A stretch of 60,475 bases of DNA from Oscillospiraceae bacterium (GCA_902778665.1 CACYYN010000011.1:1-60475), one strand, 5' to 3'; numbered from the stretch's first letter, positions 16,295 through 25,325 are shown. A program made the numbers and translations. Notes: a model not told the origin generated them from the letters alone.

Positions 16295-17845
16295 TCACTT
16301 GCCCTCCTTCTTCATTTCTTCCAGCATATAACGTGCCTGCTCCGCTCCCGAGAGATAGGCCTGGGAATAACCGTCCATCTGGGTGCCATGTCCGCCGACA
16401 AAGCGAAGGCCGTGGATGGTGTAGTCTTCATGATGGCCGGACTGCACTCTTGGGAACATCCCGTCCCATCCGGCAGGCTCATAGCCGTATACATCGCCTC
16501 GCGGCGTGCCCAGATATCTGGCCCATGTCATAGGAGAGGCCACGACAATCTCTTCGATATGGTCACGGATATGGCATCCGGTGACCTCCTCATAGATATC
16601 AACGCATTCTTTGGCAATGCGGTCTTTCACTTTGAAATACTCCTCTTCCGTCACGTCGGCAAAGGGATCACCCGTGTAGAACTTTGAGAAATTGACCGTG
16701 CAGCGGCCTTCGCCGGCTGCACCGGGAAGCGCATTGTCGATGATGGTGATACTGAAATCCTTATGGGTTTCAATGTTATCACAGGTGAGATACTGATTAT
16801 GGTTATTCGGGTCATGACGGAGGAATGTGTCATATCCCTTCAGGCCGAGTTCCTTTGCGGTAGCATCCAGGCCGAGACAGACCACAAAGGCCGCCTGGCC
16901 CAGCTTCTGGGCATTGGTCATTCTTCTGCTGCGCTCGGGAACCTCACTTTTGTCCACCATGCGGTCGAACACCACCGTGGGCATCAGGTTGGAGATGACC
17001 CAGCTGCAGGGAATGGTCGTGCCGTCAGACAGCTCCACTCCGCAGACCCTGTTATCGCGCACGTCTATCTTCTCCACCTTGGTGTTATACCAGATGTCAG
17101 CTCCCAGCTGCCGGAGTCGGTTGTCGAAGGCGAGGCCGATTTCGTGGCTTCTGTTTCTGGCAAACCAGGGAAGCTGGGTGAGGTAGGTGTAGGTCATAAA
17201 CGAATAGACCGCGAAGCTCATGTTGGTGGAATCGGCAGCCACATAGGTCCAGTAGGATTCATAGATCCGTTTCGCTTTTTCCGGAACTCCGATGCGTGTG
17301 AGCATCTCCTCGGTGGAAACAGGGACGACACGCATCAGGTCATAATACTTCAGGAGCATTTCAACCTTGGCAGGAGGTGAAGGCTCATTGTCGTGTTTCG
17401 CGAGCCAGTCAACCCCGTCACCGACCATGCGGGCCAGCTCCATCACCGTGGTCATTGACTCCCGGCTGCCCGGCACAAGCCGCTCCATCTCATCGATGAA
17501 GGCCTGCACGCCCACCGGCATGACAACATCATAGCCGTTTTCTCCGGGAATCACGGAAGCGAATGCCTCATGGACAGGAACCCAGTCAACCCCCAGCTGA
17601 TACTCCTCCTCCAGAAGCTTGTAGACTGCCCCCTTCGGACGGCCTTCCTTCCCGTCGCCCATCTGGCAGAGCTCATGCAGGGTAGCTTCAAACTCAAAGT
17701 TGCCGCGTACAAAGCTTGTGGCACAGCCGCCGGGGAGATTGTGCTTTTCCAGCACGAGAACCTTCTTTCCCGCCTTGGCCAGATAGGTTGCAGCGGAAAG
17801 GCCGCCGTTTCCGGCGCCTACAACAATTACGTCGTATTTCTGCAT
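16295..17845 (-). CDS. phytoene desaturase-like FAD-dependent oxidoreductase
   Basis: Protein of 516 residues of the CrtI/CrtN/retinol-saturase group. The Rossmann dinucleotide motif GAGNGGLSAAT is at 10-20, followed by EKHNLPGGCATSF, and the FAD-closing C-terminal GLRFVGGHGTQMDGYSQAY. Carotenoid genes are absent nearby, so a lipid, sterol or other polyene substrate is as likely as phytoene. GGAGG precedes the ATG. First gene of the two-gene operon with the ferredoxin-reductase protein. Confidence 0.82.
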   Translation of the reverse strand: MQKYDVIVVGAGNGGLSAATYLAKAGKKVLVLEKHNLPGGCATSFVRGNFEFEATLHELCQMGDGKEGRPKGAVYKLLEEEYQLGVDWVPVHEAFASVIPGENGYDVVMPVGVQAFIDEMERLVPGSRESMTTVMELARMVGDGVDWLAKHDNEPSPPAKVEMLLKYYDLMRVVPVSTEEMLTRIGVPEKAKRIYESYWTYVAADSTNMSFAVYSFMTYTYLTQLPWFARNRSHEIGLAFDNRLRQLGADIWYNTKVEKIDVRDNRVCGVELSDGTTIPCSWVISNLMPTVVFDRMVDKSEVPERSRRMTNAQKLGQAAFVVCLGLDATAKELGLKGYDTFLRHDPNNHNQYLTCDNIETHKDFSITIIDNALPGAAGEGRCTVNFSKFYTGDPFADVTEEEYFKVKDRIAKECVDIYEEVTGCHIRDHIEEIVVASPMTWARYLGTPRGDVYGYEPAGWDGMFPRVQSGHHEDYTIHGLRFVGGHGTQMDGYSQAYLSGAEQARYMLEEMKKEGK

Positions 17846-17893
17846 TAATGTCCCTCCAATCGTTACGTATTTGTGCAGATTTTCTATATCTAT

Positions 17894-17922
17894 ATCATAC
17901 TACGGTTGCTGTTTTTGTGCAA
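17894..17922 (-). promoter_or_regulatory. promoter for the flavoprotein operon
   Basis: -35 TTGCAC (17917-17922), 17-bp spacer, -10 TATGAT (17894-17899). Confidence 0.55.
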
Positions 17923-17967
17923 CTATTTTTTAACGGTAAATGTATCGGACAGGTTTTAATTTACTGC

Positions 17968-17996
17968 TTGTTATCCGATATCCGAATTGCTATAAT
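17968..17996 (+). promoter_or_regulatory. strong promoter of a very short transcription unit
   Basis: -35 TTGTTA (17968-17973), 17-bp spacer, perfect -10 TATAAT (17991-17996). The only things downstream before the terminator at 18058-18079 are a ribosome site and an 11-codon frame. Confidence 0.65.
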
Positions 17997-18002
17997 GATG
18001 CA

Positions 18003-18083
18003 AATCTGATTGGGGGAAACTTTTTATGAAATACGGCGAATCCACAAAGAAAAGATAAAATGCCGTTTTAACGGCATTTATTT
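18003..18083 (+). ncRNA. candidate small RNA / micro-peptide transcript of about 80 nt
   Basis: Predicted transcript from the promoter at 17968-17996 to the perfect-stem terminator at 18058-18079. It contains a GGGGG ribosome-type site and ATG at 18026 opening MKYGESTKKR followed by TAA at 18056-18058. There is no downstream gene on this strand, so it is not an attenuator leader. Either the RNA or the basic 10-residue peptide could be functional; neither matches anything I know. Confidence 0.45.
18058..18079 (+). terminator. terminator of the short transcript
   Basis: Perfect 10-bp arms AAATGCCGTT / AACGGCATTT with a TT loop, followed by ATTTAT. Confidence 0.6.
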
Positions 18084-18085
18084 AT

Positions 18086-18114
18086 CAAAAAAATCCACCC
18101 GAAGAGGGTGGATT
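18086..18114 (-). terminator. terminator of the peptide-export operon
   Basis: AATCCACCC / GGGTGGATT stem with a short loop; on the minus strand it runs into a seven-U tract, 10 bases past the DUF218 stop codon. Confidence 0.85.
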
Positions 18115-18123
18115 ATAAACCGG

Positions 18124-19332
18124 TCAGGCGTAGGCATAGAATGTGAGGAGTGCATAGACCGCAACCAGGCTCAGTGCAATGAGGGCCTGCTTCCCTTTAT
18201 GCTCGGTCAGAAGACCCACAAATTCCCGCACGGCGGCATTCGGCCAGAACCACCAGCGGGTGGGGGCCCCTACGCCCTCTGAATGCATGCCGGCCTGTTC
18301 GGCTTTGATGCCGGAGCGAAAGACGTGGTAATTGGTGGTGAAAAAGGCTGTGCGGTCATCTGTCCCGTGCTTCAGGATAACCTCACGGGAAAAACGCATG
18401 TTCTCCTCCGTGCTGACAGACCGGTCTTCCCGGAGAATCTCGCTTTGCGCTATACCGTGAGAAGTGAGATAGGCAGACATGGAGGCCGCTTCCGACTGCA
18501 CCTCATCTCTCCCCTGCCCGCCGGAAACCACGAAGCAGGGGCGAAACCCTGTACCGGAAACCTCCTCCTCCCGAAACCTCAGGGCTGCATCCAGCCTGCC
18601 GGCGAGAAGGGGTGTGGGAGAGCCGTCCTTTTTCAGGCCGCAGCCCAGAACGATCAGATAGGTTTTGTCATGATCCGGCCGATAACGGGCTGCAATGATG
18701 TCTGCTGCGGCAGAGCCGATGATCATGCACTCAAAATAGAGGTAAAAAGCAGCCAGCAGATTCACCAGCATGTTCAGCAGCAGCGGTGAAGAACCGGAGA
18801 CGGATGAGCGATAGTCCAGAAAACCGATGACCGCCTCCCCTGCAACAAGCAGAAAGGCGAGCATGATGCCCAGGAGATTCACAAACCGGAAACCCTCATG
18901 CCGGATCAGCCTGAGGTTGGAGATCAGAAGGGCACCGGAAAAAATCAGGAGGAAGGGCGTTGTGAGCAGCATGTAGTTCTTCGCAGAATGCAGGAGGATG
19001 AAGAGAATCTGCTCCTCCCGAAAGGAATCGGGACGCAGGATGCAGCTGACCGTCACATACAGGTGCGTAATGGCCAGAGAGAGAATAAACAGGGCGAAGC
19101 CGTTAAAAAAAATGGTGTTGTAGGAATAGGGGCAATACTGCAGCTGATGCACAAAAGCAACCCAGAGGGAGACGGCACTGAGGAAAAAGAAGGCCGACAG
19201 CACCGCATTACCCCAGACGGCCCTGCTCTCTCCCCCAAAATAGTGGAGAGTAAACAGGGCCGCTGCAGCTGCCAGAGCGAAAACCGCCAGAAACCAGACC
19301 TTCGGCTTCCGGGCACGGGAATAGAATCTCAA
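18124..19332 (-). CDS. DUF218/YdcF-family membrane protein
   Basis: Protein of 402 residues: six or more membrane segments in the first 220 residues, then a DUF218 domain (LIVLGCGLKKDGSPTPLLAGRL, VVSGGQGRDEVQSEA, DRSVSTEENMRFS, TTNYHVFRSG) and one C-terminal membrane segment. The domain occurs in SanA, ElyC and YdcF proteins tied to envelope or vancomycin-type phenotypes; its reaction is not established. Translation probably starts at TTG, overlapping the stop of the double-glycine peptide gene by TTGA, so it belongs to the export operon and might serve in immunity or envelope modification. Confidence 0.78.
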   Translation of the reverse strand: MRFYSRARKPKVWFLAVFALAAAAALFTLHYFGGESRAVWGNAVLSAFFFLSAVSLWVAFVHQLQYCPYSYNTIFFNGFALFILSLAITHLYVTVSCILRPDSFREEQILFILLHSAKNYMLLTTPFLLIFSGALLISNLRLIRHEGFRFVNLLGIMLAFLLVAGEAVIGFLDYRSSVSGSSPLLLNMLVNLLAAFYLYFECMIIGSAAADIIAARYRPDHDKTYLIVLGCGLKKDGSPTPLLAGRLDAALRFREEEVSGTGFRPCFVVSGGQGRDEVQSEAASMSAYLTSHGIAQSEILREDRSVSTEENMRFSREVILKHGTDDRTAFFTTNYHVFRSGIKAEQAGMHSEGVGAPTRWWFWPNAAVREFVGLLTEHKGKQALIALSLVAVYALLTFYAYA

Positions 19333-19520
19333 GGCTTGTTCCCTTCCGGCTTCTCGGGGGAATCCTTCCCTCCGCGGAGAAGATTCATCAGGAGGGTGAC
19401 AAACCAGGAGTGCCTGTCCACCCCGTCCTTATCCGGGAAGGTGGTGAGACCGCCGGTCACATCATTCAGCTCCCGATCATGCAGAGCGATCATTTTTTTC
19501 ACTGCTTGTTCTTTTTTCAT
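19329..19520 (-). CDS. double-glycine leader peptide, likely cargo of the C39 exporter
   Basis: Peptide of 63 residues. The ATG at 19520 has AAGGA seven bases upstream; an in-frame TTG at 19544 would add 8 residues. Residues 1-24 (MKKEQAVKKM... ending ELNDVTGG) match the double-glycine leader consensus ELxxVxGG that C39 peptidase transporters cleave, which leaves a 39-residue core starting LTTFPDKDG. The core has no Cys, a hydrophobic stretch WFVTLLMNLL, a second Gly-Gly, and a charged Pro-rich tail. No lanthionine, radical-SAM or cyclodehydratase gene is present, so an unmodified bacteriocin or signalling peptide is likely. The cargo gene sits unusually far downstream in its operon. Confidence 0.65.
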   Translation of the reverse strand: MKKEQAVKKMIALHDRELNDVTGGLTTFPDKDGVDRHSWFVTLLMNLLRGGKDSPEKPEGNKP

Positions 19521-19544
19521 CCGGGTTTCCTTCACATTATTCAA

Positions 19545-20354
19545 TCAGTCATCATAGAGGGCATAGCTGATCTCATCCAGCTCGGCGTGGAAATACTCCG
19601 GCCAGCTGTACTGGTTCATATAATCCCCCATATACTGATATTTGGATTCATTCTTTTTATCCAGCCAGTCATACAGGTCACACTCAATTTTGTCGGCTGC
19701 GATGGCAAGGCTGCCACGCTGCTTGAGGATGATGCCGTTGAGCTTCAGGCGTGTCATGGTGTTCTGCAGATCCTGCCGGAGATTGCTGAGATAGGAGGCC
19801 TTCTTCTCCGGGTCTCCTTCATCCTCCCACAGGGAGGCAATGATCTCACCGTTGGTGGTCTGTGCGCCCCGGTTGTTGATAAGCAGGGCCATAATCTCCT
19901 TGGTTCTGGCATACTTGAAGGCGATGGGCTTGCCGTCACAGAAGATTTCAAAGTTGCCGAAGCACTGGGCAAACACCCGCTTCTGCTTCTTCTGCGCCTC
20001 CGGATGGCGGAGATCCTCCAGCTCCTGCTTAAACGACGCCTCCGACGCCGGGTTGAGCAGATAGCCGCTGGCATGCTGGATTATGGCGTCATAGGCGAAA
20101 TCGGAGGTATCATGCAGATAGATGAGGTTGATGAGCGGATAAAGGTCAATGAGGTACTGACCAAGATCAAGCCCGCGAAGCTCCGGCATCTCGGGTGCAA
20201 GAAAGGCAAGGTCAATCTCATGTTCACGGGCCTTGGCAAGAGCCTCCAGGCTGTCGGTAAAGGACAGGATCTCCGCATCAGGCTTCAGAGCCGCAATGGC
20301 GGAAGAAGTTTTTTCAAGGCGAGTCGCCTGATCGTCCACAATCAGAATGGTCAT
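19545..20354 (-). CDS. atypical response regulator: pseudo-receiver plus SARP-like winged helix
   Basis: Protein of 269 residues. Residues 1-120 have a CheY-like fold (ILIVDDQ with Asp7 and Asp8), but the phosphoacceptor Asp is Ala53 (FLAPEMP where FLDIEMP is usual). The switch Thr/Ser is lost (YLHDTSD) and the conserved Lys is Asn101 (YLLNP), so it cannot be phosphorylated normally. Residues 130-225 form an OmpR/SARP-type winged helix (FGNFEIFCDGKPI, TKEIMALLINNRG, SYLSNLRQDLQN). No histidine kinase accompanies it. It overlaps the preceding gene by ATGA and abuts the peptide frame, suggesting it senses a ligand or protein and controls this operon. Confidence 0.8.
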   Translation of the reverse strand: MTILIVDDQATRLEKTSSAIAALKPDAEILSFTDSLEALAKAREHEIDLAFLAPEMPELRGLDLGQYLIDLYPLINLIYLHDTSDFAYDAIIQHASGYLLNPASEASFKQELEDLRHPEAQKKQKRVFAQCFGNFEIFCDGKPIAFKYARTKEIMALLINNRGAQTTNGEIIASLWEDEGDPEKKASYLSNLRQDLQNTMTRLKLNGIILKQRGSLAIAADKIECDLYDWLDKKNESKYQYMGDYMNQYSWPEYFHAELDEISYALYDD

Positions 20355-20842
20355 GAGCCACCTCCTGCCCGAATCACACGGACATCCTGATGTTCTCTCT
20401 CTTCTCTGGTCATGTGCAGGGGGTCAAGCCCGCCTACAAGAAGCATATCACCGCCGTTTACGGCAGCATCACGCAGAGGGCCTGCTCTGAGATCAGCGAT
20501 GACAAGAGCTGCGAAGCGGTCATAGTTGTCCTCATCGATGACGGGAAAATGGTGCTGCATACGATACCAGTGCTGCGGGTCAAACCCCATGCTACCGGTA
20601 TAGAGCCGGTCCGCTGTGGCTTCCACCTCTTCAAAGCCGGCCTCCTGACCGGGTCGCATGTCAAGATCATCACAGAAAAGCATGGCGTAAGCCCGGAGGA
20701 TCTGCTTGCGCACGGTGGACTTTTTTCCGTCCCGTTCCACCATGGTGTCCATTACCTTGTAATAATAGTCCTGCGCGGTTTCATCCTCCTCGAAACGGAG
20801 GATGGCATCATAAAAATCTCTGTTGATCAGCTGTTGTGCCAT
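20351..20842 (-). CDS. uncharacterised protein in the peptide-export operon
   Basis: Protein of 163 residues, not recognised. Helical and acidic, with a strong AAGGAG ribosome site before ATG. The N-terminal half (NRDFYDAILRFEEDETAQDYYYKVMD) and the middle (PGQEAGFEEVEATADRLYTG) look like a compact soluble helical domain. The C-terminus is Gly-rich (VNGGDMLLVGG..., ending RAGGGS). No signal peptide or membrane segment. It is translationally coupled to the pseudo-receiver gene (ATGA overlap). Possible roles include an immunity, chaperone or regulatory partner; a large precursor is less likely because no leader-like N-terminus is seen. Confidence 0.5.
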   Translation of the reverse strand: MAQQLINRDFYDAILRFEEDETAQDYYYKVMDTMVERDGKKSTVRKQILRAYAMLFCDDLDMRPGQEAGFEEVEATADRLYTGSMGFDPQHWYRMQHHFPVIDEDNYDRFAALVIADLRAGPLRDAAVNGGDMLLVGGLDPLHMTREEREHQDVRVIRAGGGS

Positions 20843-20887
20843 TTTTTTCTCCTTATTTTGTTGCTCGCATTTCGTGCTTTGTTCCTT

Positions 20888-20935
20888 GCGCGCGAGATTA
20901 CGCCATAACCCCGACGGTTCTGCTCTGTCGCGCGC
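20888..20935. repeat. inverted repeat in the gap between exporter ABC and the 163-residue protein
   Basis: GCGCGCGA at 20888-20895 and TCGCGCGC at 20928-20935 can pair around a 32-base loop. It could be an RNA stem that tunes expression between the two parts of the operon, or a regulator site. Confidence 0.4.
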
Positions 20936-20948
20936 TGAAGGTCAGGGC

Positions 20949-23129
20949 TTAGACATCAAGTCTTTGACGTTCCACCAGTTCGGTGAAGCGGCCGCCCAGA
21001 GCAATAAGCTCTTCATAGGTGCCGTCCTCAGCAATTTTACCGTTCTCCAGATAGAGGATTCTGTCACAGTGGCGGATGGTGGAGAGACGGTGGGCGATGA
21101 CAATTCGGGTGCATTTGAGTGCGTCCAGTGCATCGGAAATCTGCTTCTGGGTCTTGTTGTCGAGGGCGCTGGTGGCCTCGTCAAACATCAGGATTCTGGG
21201 TTTGGGTGCGATGGCCCGGGCAATCATCAACCGCTGCTTCTGCCCGCCGGAGATGCCGCCCTGCCCCTCGCTGATCATGGTGAACATGCCCATGGGCATG
21301 GCGCGGATATCATCGGCAATGCCGGCGATTTCGGCGGCCTCCCAGGCATCATCGACGGTGAGCTGGGGTGCCGAGATCACAATATTGGAATAGATATCCC
21401 CCAGGAAGAGGCTGCCGTTCTGGGTGACGGCCCCGATCTTACGGCGGAGAGAGGAGAGATCCATGGTGTTGAGGTCCTTGCCGTCGTAATAGATGGCACC
21501 GCGCTCCGGCTTTTCAAAGCCTAGGAGAAGACGCATGAGGCTGCTCTTTCCCGCACCGGTTTTGCCGACGATGGCCACATACTCTCCGGCTTTGATTTTG
21601 AGATTCATTCCGTCCACCACGTAGGGCATATGCTCAGTATAGCGGAAGTAGACGTTGTTGAGCTCAATATTGCCGTTCAGGCGGGTGATAATCTCCCTGC
21701 CTTCCGACATTTCCGGCTCGGCGTCCAGCACGGGCTTCGCCATATCGAGGATGGGTTTGATCTGCGCAACAGACACTGCGATGCCTGCCATGGCAGAGAA
21801 TGCACCCATCACCATGCCGTAGGAAGCGGAAAAGGCATAATACTCCGAGGGCTGGATTTTCGTCTCCACGGAGAAGTAATACATCAGCACGGTGCCGACA
21901 AGGGAAATGGCCATGGAGAGAGAGGCATTGATCTTCAGGAAAAGAGGCGGGTTATACTGGATGCGGGCACCCCTGGTATAAGCCTCTGCCCACTTGGAAA
22001 AGGCCCGCTTCTCCGCCCCGGCCAGCTTGATTTTCTGCACGCCGGTGATGAGGGCATAGGTCAGGCCGCTTTCCTTGGCACCGTATTCCATCATCTGTTT
22101 GCTCAGCCCCATCTGCATAAAGGTGGTGAGGAGCATCATGACAACGGTGGCGAGAATAATCAGCAGTGCCGGGCGAACAAGCCCGGGAGCAAAGTGGAAG
22201 ATCTGCCCCACATACAGCAGAGATGTGACGGATGTGATGCCGGCGGAGAACACGCTGCCCAGCAGAAGCGAACACAGCTGATTCACTGCCTGGCTGCGGC
22301 TGGAGAGTTCCCCGGAGCTGTATTTCCGGAAGAAGGGAGCCGGCAGGCTCAGAATACGCTGCATCATGGCAGCCTCCACCGCAATGGAGGTTTTGGTCTG
22401 AATGCGGGAAAGGGCCAGCTCACGGGACGCCGTTAAAAGCTGGGAGGAGAGCGCCGTGCAGAACAGCAGCAACGCCGTGCCCCAGAGAACGTTGGTTTTG
22501 CCGGTGCTGACCACAAATCCGGTGAGGAGCTTTGTGATGTTCGGTACCATGAGCCCGACCAGGGTGATCATCAGCGTGATGGCCACAAAAAGCCCCACGT
22601 CTCCCCCGCTGACACAGTCTTTCATATAGTTGAAGAGATCCGGAATGCCGATCTTCTTCAGCGGGAAGGGACGATAGAAGACAATGGCGTCTCTATCAAA
22701 GGAGGAAGCCATGTCTTTTCGCACCGGATGGCGGTTGCCGCCGGCATCCACATAGCTGTAGCCTCGGATCGGGCCGGGCACCACTGCCACGGGAAGAGCA
22801 TCCTCCTGCCGGAAGACGATCATCGGGCCGAAGGCGTCATTCAGCCAGCCCTCCTCCAGCTCGACGGTGCGATACATGATGCCGTGGGGCCGCAGGGCAT
22901 AATCCAGCTGGTCATCCAGCTCCTTTACCGAGGGAGGGATATCCGTGGGCTTGAGGTGATAGAATTTCAGGATTTCATCGATGGCGTTTCTGGTGACAAT
23001 TCTGCCGTCTGCCATGCTGTTCATCTGCTTGCCGCCGACGACAGAGGATGCCATGCGGAGGATGGACTCCTCAAACAGTTCCTGATCCGTCTGCTTCCGC
23101 TGTCGGATCTGTTCATTAAACCAGTTCAG
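20949..23129 (-). CDS. NHLM-type peptide exporter ABC protein (no peptidase domain)
   Basis: About 726 residues. The first ATG (23054) cuts into a conserved-looking segment: the open frame continues upstream as LNWFNEQIRQRKQTDQELF, typical of the second ABC protein of NHLM systems. A CTG at 23129 with GGAG 10 bases before it is the best start. An N-terminal soluble domain of about 190 residues replaces the peptidase; then come six membrane segments and an ABC ATPase with GKTGAGKSS Walker A, ISGGQKQRLMIARAI signature and ILMFDEATSALD Walker B. It should form a heteromeric exporter with the C39-containing ABC protein encoded 18 bases upstream. Confidence 0.85.
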   Translation of the reverse strand: MNWFNEQIRQRKQTDQELFEESILRMASSVVGGKQMNSMADGRIVTRNAIDEILKFYHLKPTDIPPSVKELDDQLDYALRPHGIMYRTVELEEGWLNDAFGPMIVFRQEDALPVAVVPGPIRGYSYVDAGGNRHPVRKDMASSFDRDAIVFYRPFPLKKIGIPDLFNYMKDCVSGGDVGLFVAITLMITLVGLMVPNITKLLTGFVVSTGKTNVLWGTALLLFCTALSSQLLTASRELALSRIQTKTSIAVEAAMMQRILSLPAPFFRKYSSGELSSRSQAVNQLCSLLLGSVFSAGITSVTSLLYVGQIFHFAPGLVRPALLIILATVVMMLLTTFMQMGLSKQMMEYGAKESGLTYALITGVQKIKLAGAEKRAFSKWAEAYTRGARIQYNPPLFLKINASLSMAISLVGTVLMYYFSVETKIQPSEYYAFSASYGMVMGAFSAMAGIAVSVAQIKPILDMAKPVLDAEPEMSEGREIITRLNGNIELNNVYFRYTEHMPYVVDGMNLKIKAGEYVAIVGKTGAGKSSLMRLLLGFEKPERGAIYYDGKDLNTMDLSSLRRKIGAVTQNGSLFLGDIYSNIVISAPQLTVDDAWEAAEIAGIADDIRAMPMGMFTMISEGQGGISGGQKQRLMIARAIAPKPRILMFDEATSALDNKTQKQISDALDALKCTRIVIAHRLSTIRHCDRILYLENGKIAEDGTYEELIALGGRFTELVERQRLDV

Positions 23130-23147
23130 CTTGTCCCCACTCCTTTC

Positions 23148-25325
23148 TCAGTCGCTGGTGATGAGCTCGGTGTAGATGCCGTTTTTGGCAAAGAGCTCCT
23201 CATGGGTGCCACGCTCGGCCACCTTGCCGTGATCGAGAACGATGATCTCATCACAGTCACGGATGGTGGAGAGACGGTGGGCAATGACAATGCAGGTGAT
23301 GCCCCTGTCCTTCACGGCCTTCACCAGCTCATACTCGGTTTTTGCATCCAGGGCACTGGTGGCCTCATCGAGAATGATGATGGACGGATCCTGTGCCAGA
23401 ACACGGGCAATCTCCAGCCGCTGACGCTGCCCGCCGGAGAGGTCCTTGCCGCCTTCGGTGAGCCTGCCCTGATACCCGCCATCGCGAAGCATAATGTCGT
23501 CATGGATCTGGGCATCGCGGGCAGCGAGAATCACTTCAAAATCTTCGATGGAGTCATCCCACATGCGGATGTTGTTGGCAATGGTGTCTTCAAAGAGAAT
23601 AATATCCTGGTCTACCACGGCGACCGAGCCGGTAAATACACTGCGGTCAATCTGGCTGATGGGCTTGCCGTCAAACAGGATCTCACCGCTCCAGGGTTGG
23701 TACAGCCCGGAAATCAGCTTTGCCATGGTGCTTTTGCCGCATCCGCTGCTGCCTGCGAAGGCAACCCGGCTGCCGGGCTTCATGGTCATGGAGAAGTTCT
23801 CAATGAGAGGCGGAGCCAGCCGGGAGTAGCCGAAGGTGACATTTTTCAGCTCGATATTCCCCCTGAGCTTGGAATAATCCGTCTCCTCACTGACGGGGGT
23901 GTCTTTATAGTGCACATCCTCGGGATACTGCATCACGTCTTCCACACGCTCCATCTGGGTGCGCATCTCCTGAATGGTCTGGCCGGCGGAGATAAGGGTG
24001 GTGGCCGGGTTCATGAAGGAGGAGAGAAAGGACTGGAAGGTCATAATCATGCCCAGGGTGAACTTACCCTCCATGGTGAGAAACACACCGAGAATCAGCA
24101 CCACGAAGTTTGCCAGTGTGGAGAGGAAAACCGGCACCATGCCGAGATAGGTGTTGAGCCTGGAAAATTTGACCGTCTGTGCGTTGACCGAGGCCTGATA
24201 GCCCGCCCAGCGGGCAAAAAAGCCGTTTTCGGCGCCGCTGGCCTTGATGGTCTCCACCATCTGAATTCCCGAAACCGTGGAGGATGCCAGCTTGCCCGCA
24301 TCCCGCATCTGAACACGGGTGATGTTGATGCGTTTTTTGGAGATCAGGTTGCCGAAAAAGGCGTTGATGACGATGGTGGAGATGCCCACCATGGTGAGCA
24401 CAACACTGTAGCGGAGCATGACGGCAAGATATAAAATCATCATTGCCATGTTCAGTGCGAGAGGCGTCAGCGTGTTGACGAGGGTGGCGGCAATGGAGGC
24501 ATTGGTGCCCTGCCGCATCTGGATGTCTCCGGCCATGCGCTGAGAGAAAAACTCCATAGGCATGCGGAGAATCTTCCACATATAGGTGCTGCTGCCCACA
24601 AGAGCCATCTTCCCGTTAATCTTCAGAGAATAGATGGACTGGGCGGCACTGACAAAGACCTGCAGAAACCCAACCCCCACAAGCAGGGCAAGAAACGGCA
24701 TCAGCAGCTCCCGGTTCTCACCGGTGAGAAGCCCGTCCATAAAAAACCGGGAAAACACCGGGTTGATCATGCCGAAGAGATAGCCGATGATGGTGGTGAG
24801 CATGACAAACAGCACAGCGGCACCGGCCCCCTTGAGCCGCCTCCGGGCAAACTCCAGGGTGCTTTTTTTCTTGCCGCCCGGCACAAAGCTCTCCGTGGGG
24901 CTGAACATCAGGCAGATGCCGGTGAATGCCTCGTCAAACTCCTGCAGGGTAACTTTCACATTGCCCCGGGCAGGGTCATTGAGATAGGCATATTTGCCTT
25001 TAAAGCCGCAGACGACCACGAAATGGTTAAAATTCCAGTGCACAATGCAGGGGAATGTCCCCTCCGTCCGCAATGTTTCGGGCTCAACGCGATAGCCCTT
25101 GGCATCCAGCCCGTAGTTCCGGGCTGCCTTCATACAGTTGAGGGCGTTGGAGCCGTCACGGGAGACACCGCAGTCAAACCGCACCTGTTCCAGCGGCACC
25201 CATTTATCATAATAGGCCAGCACCATGGTGAGACATGCTGCACCGCATTCCAGTGCTTCCATCTGCATGACCACCGGCACATTCGCCACCCCGTGGGTAA
25301 CGGGTTGTTTCAATTCTCTCTTCAC
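23148..25325 (-). CDS. NHLM-type C39 peptidase-permease-ATPase exporter
   Basis: About 725 residues. GTG at 25325 is chosen for the AGGAG 7 bases upstream; the earlier TTG at 25343 touches the preceding stop. The N-terminal C39 peptidase domain has oxyanion Gln21, catalytic Cys27 (MEALECGAAC), His101 (WNFNHFVVV) and Asp117 (LNDPARG), so leader cleavage at double glycine should work. Six membrane segments (about 160-430) follow, then an ATPase (GSSGCGKST, LSGGQRQRLEIARVL, IIILDEATSALD). It cleaves and exports a double-glycine peptide, the best candidate being encoded at 19329-19520. Confidence 0.92.
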   Translation of the reverse strand: MKRELKQPVTHGVANVPVVMQMEALECGAACLTMVLAYYDKWVPLEQVRFDCGVSRDGSNALNCMKAARNYGLDAKGYRVEPETLRTEGTFPCIVHWNFNHFVVVCGFKGKYAYLNDPARGNVKVTLQEFDEAFTGICLMFSPTESFVPGGKKKSTLEFARRRLKGAGAAVLFVMLTTIIGYLFGMINPVFSRFFMDGLLTGENRELLMPFLALLVGVGFLQVFVSAAQSIYSLKINGKMALVGSSTYMWKILRMPMEFFSQRMAGDIQMRQGTNASIAATLVNTLTPLALNMAMMILYLAVMLRYSVVLTMVGISTIVINAFFGNLISKKRINITRVQMRDAGKLASSTVSGIQMVETIKASGAENGFFARWAGYQASVNAQTVKFSRLNTYLGMVPVFLSTLANFVVLILGVFLTMEGKFTLGMIMTFQSFLSSFMNPATTLISAGQTIQEMRTQMERVEDVMQYPEDVHYKDTPVSEETDYSKLRGNIELKNVTFGYSRLAPPLIENFSMTMKPGSRVAFAGSSGCGKSTMAKLISGLYQPWSGEILFDGKPISQIDRSVFTGSVAVVDQDIILFEDTIANNIRMWDDSIEDFEVILAARDAQIHDDIMLRDGGYQGRLTEGGKDLSGGQRQRLEIARVLAQDPSIIILDEATSALDAKTEYELVKAVKDRGITCIVIAHRLSTIRDCDEIIVLDHGKVAERGTHEELFAKNGIYTELITSD

